Shown: piece after piece, positions 5,273 to 6,176 of the stretch
How the letters are laid out: every line of letters begins with the position of its first letter
Numbering within the stretch: the stretch's first letter is position 1
NCBI GenBank assembly: GCA_017538845.1
Contig: JAFYIC010000152.1
Coordinates: 1 to 6,176 of the forward strand
Length of the DNA: 6,176 bases
From: Bacillota bacterium
GTDB taxonomy: Bacteria > Bacillota > Clostridia > Peptostreptococcales > Anaerovoracaceae
Direction of reading: 5' to 3'
Translations under genes and position numbers: made by a program
The notes under the pieces: generated by a model
The model's database searches: none
The model's input: only the letters and a program-made list of their open reading frames with translations
Told to the model about the DNA's origin: nothing

Positions 5273-5913
5273 TCATTACCTCCGAAAGCCGTACATATCA
5301 GCTGGCTGATCCTGTTGATTATCTGGTTGAGTCGCTCCGTTATGCACTTGTTGGTGCAGTGTGTCTCCATGACCACTACCTGCACTTCATACAGTGCGCA
5401 GCGCAGTCTGTGCAGAAGAAGTATTTCCTTTCCCTTATCCGCCTGGATATGGAAACTGGTGATTTCGAAACATTCGCCCAGATCACTGGAGAAGTTGCCG
5501 TCGTTCATACAAGAGCAACCATTACAGGGTATCGGGTCAAAGCTCCTGCCCTCCCTGTCCATCTGTTTGATCTCGTCAAATTTCTGACCAAGTTCCAGGA
5601 CTTCCTGCGCAAGGCATTTGTCTTTATCCAGCAGTTCCGAAGCAGTGAGCAGGAACAGTGAATCCACAGACTTGAGAGCTGCGAACAGTCTCTTGTTTCT
5701 GAGCAGGTCCGAAGGTCCGGATCCCGGCTCCTTCCCTGCGATCACGCCGTCTCCGACGTGCATGAGCGTTCCGTCTGCGAAAACATTGATCTGACGATCC
5801 TGCAGGAACTGTCTTGCGCCGGGTGTCAGCCTTGAATCAGGTCCGATGTCGTAACTTGAAAAAGGCTTGTCTTTGTAAATGGTCCTCAAATCATCTTCTG
5901 TAATAAATTTCAT
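5254..5913 (-). CDS. eutT: EutT-like protein (cobalamin adenosyltransferase family, divergent)
   Basis: EutT makes adenosylcobalamin from cobalamin and ATP for ethanolamine ammonia-lyase. This 219-residue protein matches the EutT N-terminus (MKFITEDDLRTIY, then DSRLTPGARQFLQDRQINV, 26-44) and its helical C-terminal part (LLLHRLRCALYEVQVVV, 165-181; ITERLNQIINRISQLI, 191-206). It is about 50 residues shorter than Salmonella EutT, and I do not see the HX11CCX2C metal-binding motif of that enzyme. Instead it has ten cysteines, including C130-N-G-C133-S-C135, C186 and C190, which could form a different metal site. The start at 5913 overlaps the stop of the EutP-like gene as ATGA, and its 3' end overlaps the EutJ gene by 19 bases, indicating tight translational coupling. 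Activity as an adenosyltransferase is uncertain; it could be a diverged accessory protein in a cobalamin-independent compartment. Confidence 0.8.
   Translation of the reverse strand: MKFITEDDLRTIYKDKPFSSYDIGPDSRLTPGARQFLQDRQINVFADGTLMHVGDGVIAGKEPGSGPSDLLRNKRLFAALKSVDSLFLLTASELLDKDKCLAQEVLELGQKFDEIKQMDREGRSFDPIPCNGCSCMNDGNFSSDLGECFEITSFHIQADKGKEILLLHRLRCALYEVQVVVMETHCTNKCITERLNQIINRISQLICTAFGGNECQRKD
5278..5284 (-). promoter_or_regulatory. Shine-Dalgarno of the EutJ gene inside the EutT-like gene
   Basis: CGGAGGT on the minus strand followed by AATGA and the ATG at 5272. It lies in the coding region of the EutT-like gene and supports the overlapping EutJ start rather than a downstream one. 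Confidence 0.8.
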
Positions 5914-6176
5914 CGATCATCCACCTTCTCGATCATGTCATTTTTTAAATGATCTTTCAGTTCTTCGATACCCGTATTCTCAGTCAGACTGACTGAAAAA
6001 TAGGGCGGGTTTACTCCGATGGCCTTGAGCTGTCTTTTACATATCTCCTCATTTTCCTTGTGGAGATCCGCCTTTGTGATGACTCCTGTCACCGGACAGC
6101 GGAAAACTCTCGCGAACCCCGGAGAATATACTTCCGTAACATTGCTCTGGTCCACCAGGATCAGAACATGACACGC
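5910..6176 (-). CDS. eutP: EutP-like small GTPase-fold protein, C-terminal part
   Basis: Partial gene: the frame is open to the right edge of the window, so the N-terminal part with the P-loop is missing. The 89 visible residues start ACHVLILVDQSN and match the C-terminal half of EutP, a Ras-like P-loop protein for which acetate kinase activity has been reported in Salmonella. Seen directly: the EutP-type YSPGFARVFRCPVTGVITKADL, whose TKAD is the G4 base-recognition motif, and SVSLTENTGIEELKDHL, the G5-like region. A GTG at 6155 could be read as a start, but the conserved strand before it (HVLILVDQ) is already in frame, so it is an internal valine. The stop overlaps the ATG of the EutT-like gene (ATGA). 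Its place at the head of an EutP-EutT-like-EutJ order fits a Eut-type accessory block. Identification is confident, substrate unknown. Confidence 0.92.
   Translation of the reverse strand, partial: ACHVLILVDQSNVTEVYSPGFARVFRCPVTGVITKADLHKENEEICKRQLKAIGVNPPYFSVSLTENTGIEELKDHLKNDMIEKVDDR
5980..5996. repeat. 17-bp near-perfect palindrome within the EutP-like gene
   Basis: TCAGTCAG-A-CTGACTGA has 8-base inverted arms around one base. It encodes the SVSLTE segment near the G5 region of the EutP-like protein. It could form a short hairpin or a dimeric-protein site, but it lies mid-operon in conserved coding sequence and may be chance. Confidence 0.4.

Noticed and set aside
5910..6155. GTG at 6155 as the start of a short 81-residue protein
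   Set aside because: The frame is open to the window edge and upstream codons encode the conserved strand of EutP, so this is the tail of a longer gene.

Overview
The window is an interior slice of a bacterial microcompartment (BMC) operon. Every supported gene lies on the minus strand, so transcription runs from position 6176 down to 1. Strong AGGAGG-type ribosome binding sites, balanced base composition and closely related clostridial family versions suggest an anaerobic Firmicute of the Clostridia/Eubacteriales type. I cannot name a genus from the sequence.

In transcription order the genes are: EutP-like GTPase (3' part only, 6176-5910); EutT-like protein (5913-5254); EutJ-like actin/Hsp70-fold ATPase (5272-4424); a short circularly permuted BMC-H shell protein of GrpU/CutR type (4405-4097); EutN/CcmL-type pentameric vertex protein (4093-3830); PduS/RnfC-like Fe-S flavoprotein (3814-2483); PduT-like tandem-BMC trimer (2479-1931); EutQ-like cupin protein (1902-1240); PduA/EutM-type BMC-H hexamer (1213-905); an unrecognised small protein overlapping it (912 or 936 down to 586); and the N-terminal third of a CoA-acylating aldehyde dehydrogenase (547 down to 1, running off the window). 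Spacings run from short overlaps to 38 bases. There is no gene-free stretch over 300 bases, no internal promoter or terminator that I can see, and no tRNA, rRNA, CRISPR or mobile element.

Together these encode a shell (hexamer, permuted hexamer, pseudohexameric trimer, pentamer), a redox protein, accessory factors (EutP, EutQ, EutJ, EutT-like) and the aldehyde-to-acyl-CoA enzyme of the core. The signature enzyme is outside the window. Having PduS/PduT-like proteins, a GrpU/CutR-like shell protein and Eut-type accessory genes together points to a glycyl-radical-enzyme microcompartment, most likely of the choline (cut, GRM1-like) kind. This is inference: the EutT-like gene leaves a cobalamin-dependent ethanolamine or diol system open.

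The most unusual parts are (1) the unrecognised small protein, whose acidic start continues the acidic tail of the overlapping shell protein in a +1 frame, as if an EutK-like extended shell protein had been split; (2) two shell proteins with single cysteines placed for pore Fe-S clusters, next to a PduS-like electron carrier; and (3) a cysteine-rich EutT-like protein without the usual metal motif, which shares an N-terminal module with the EutQ-like protein.
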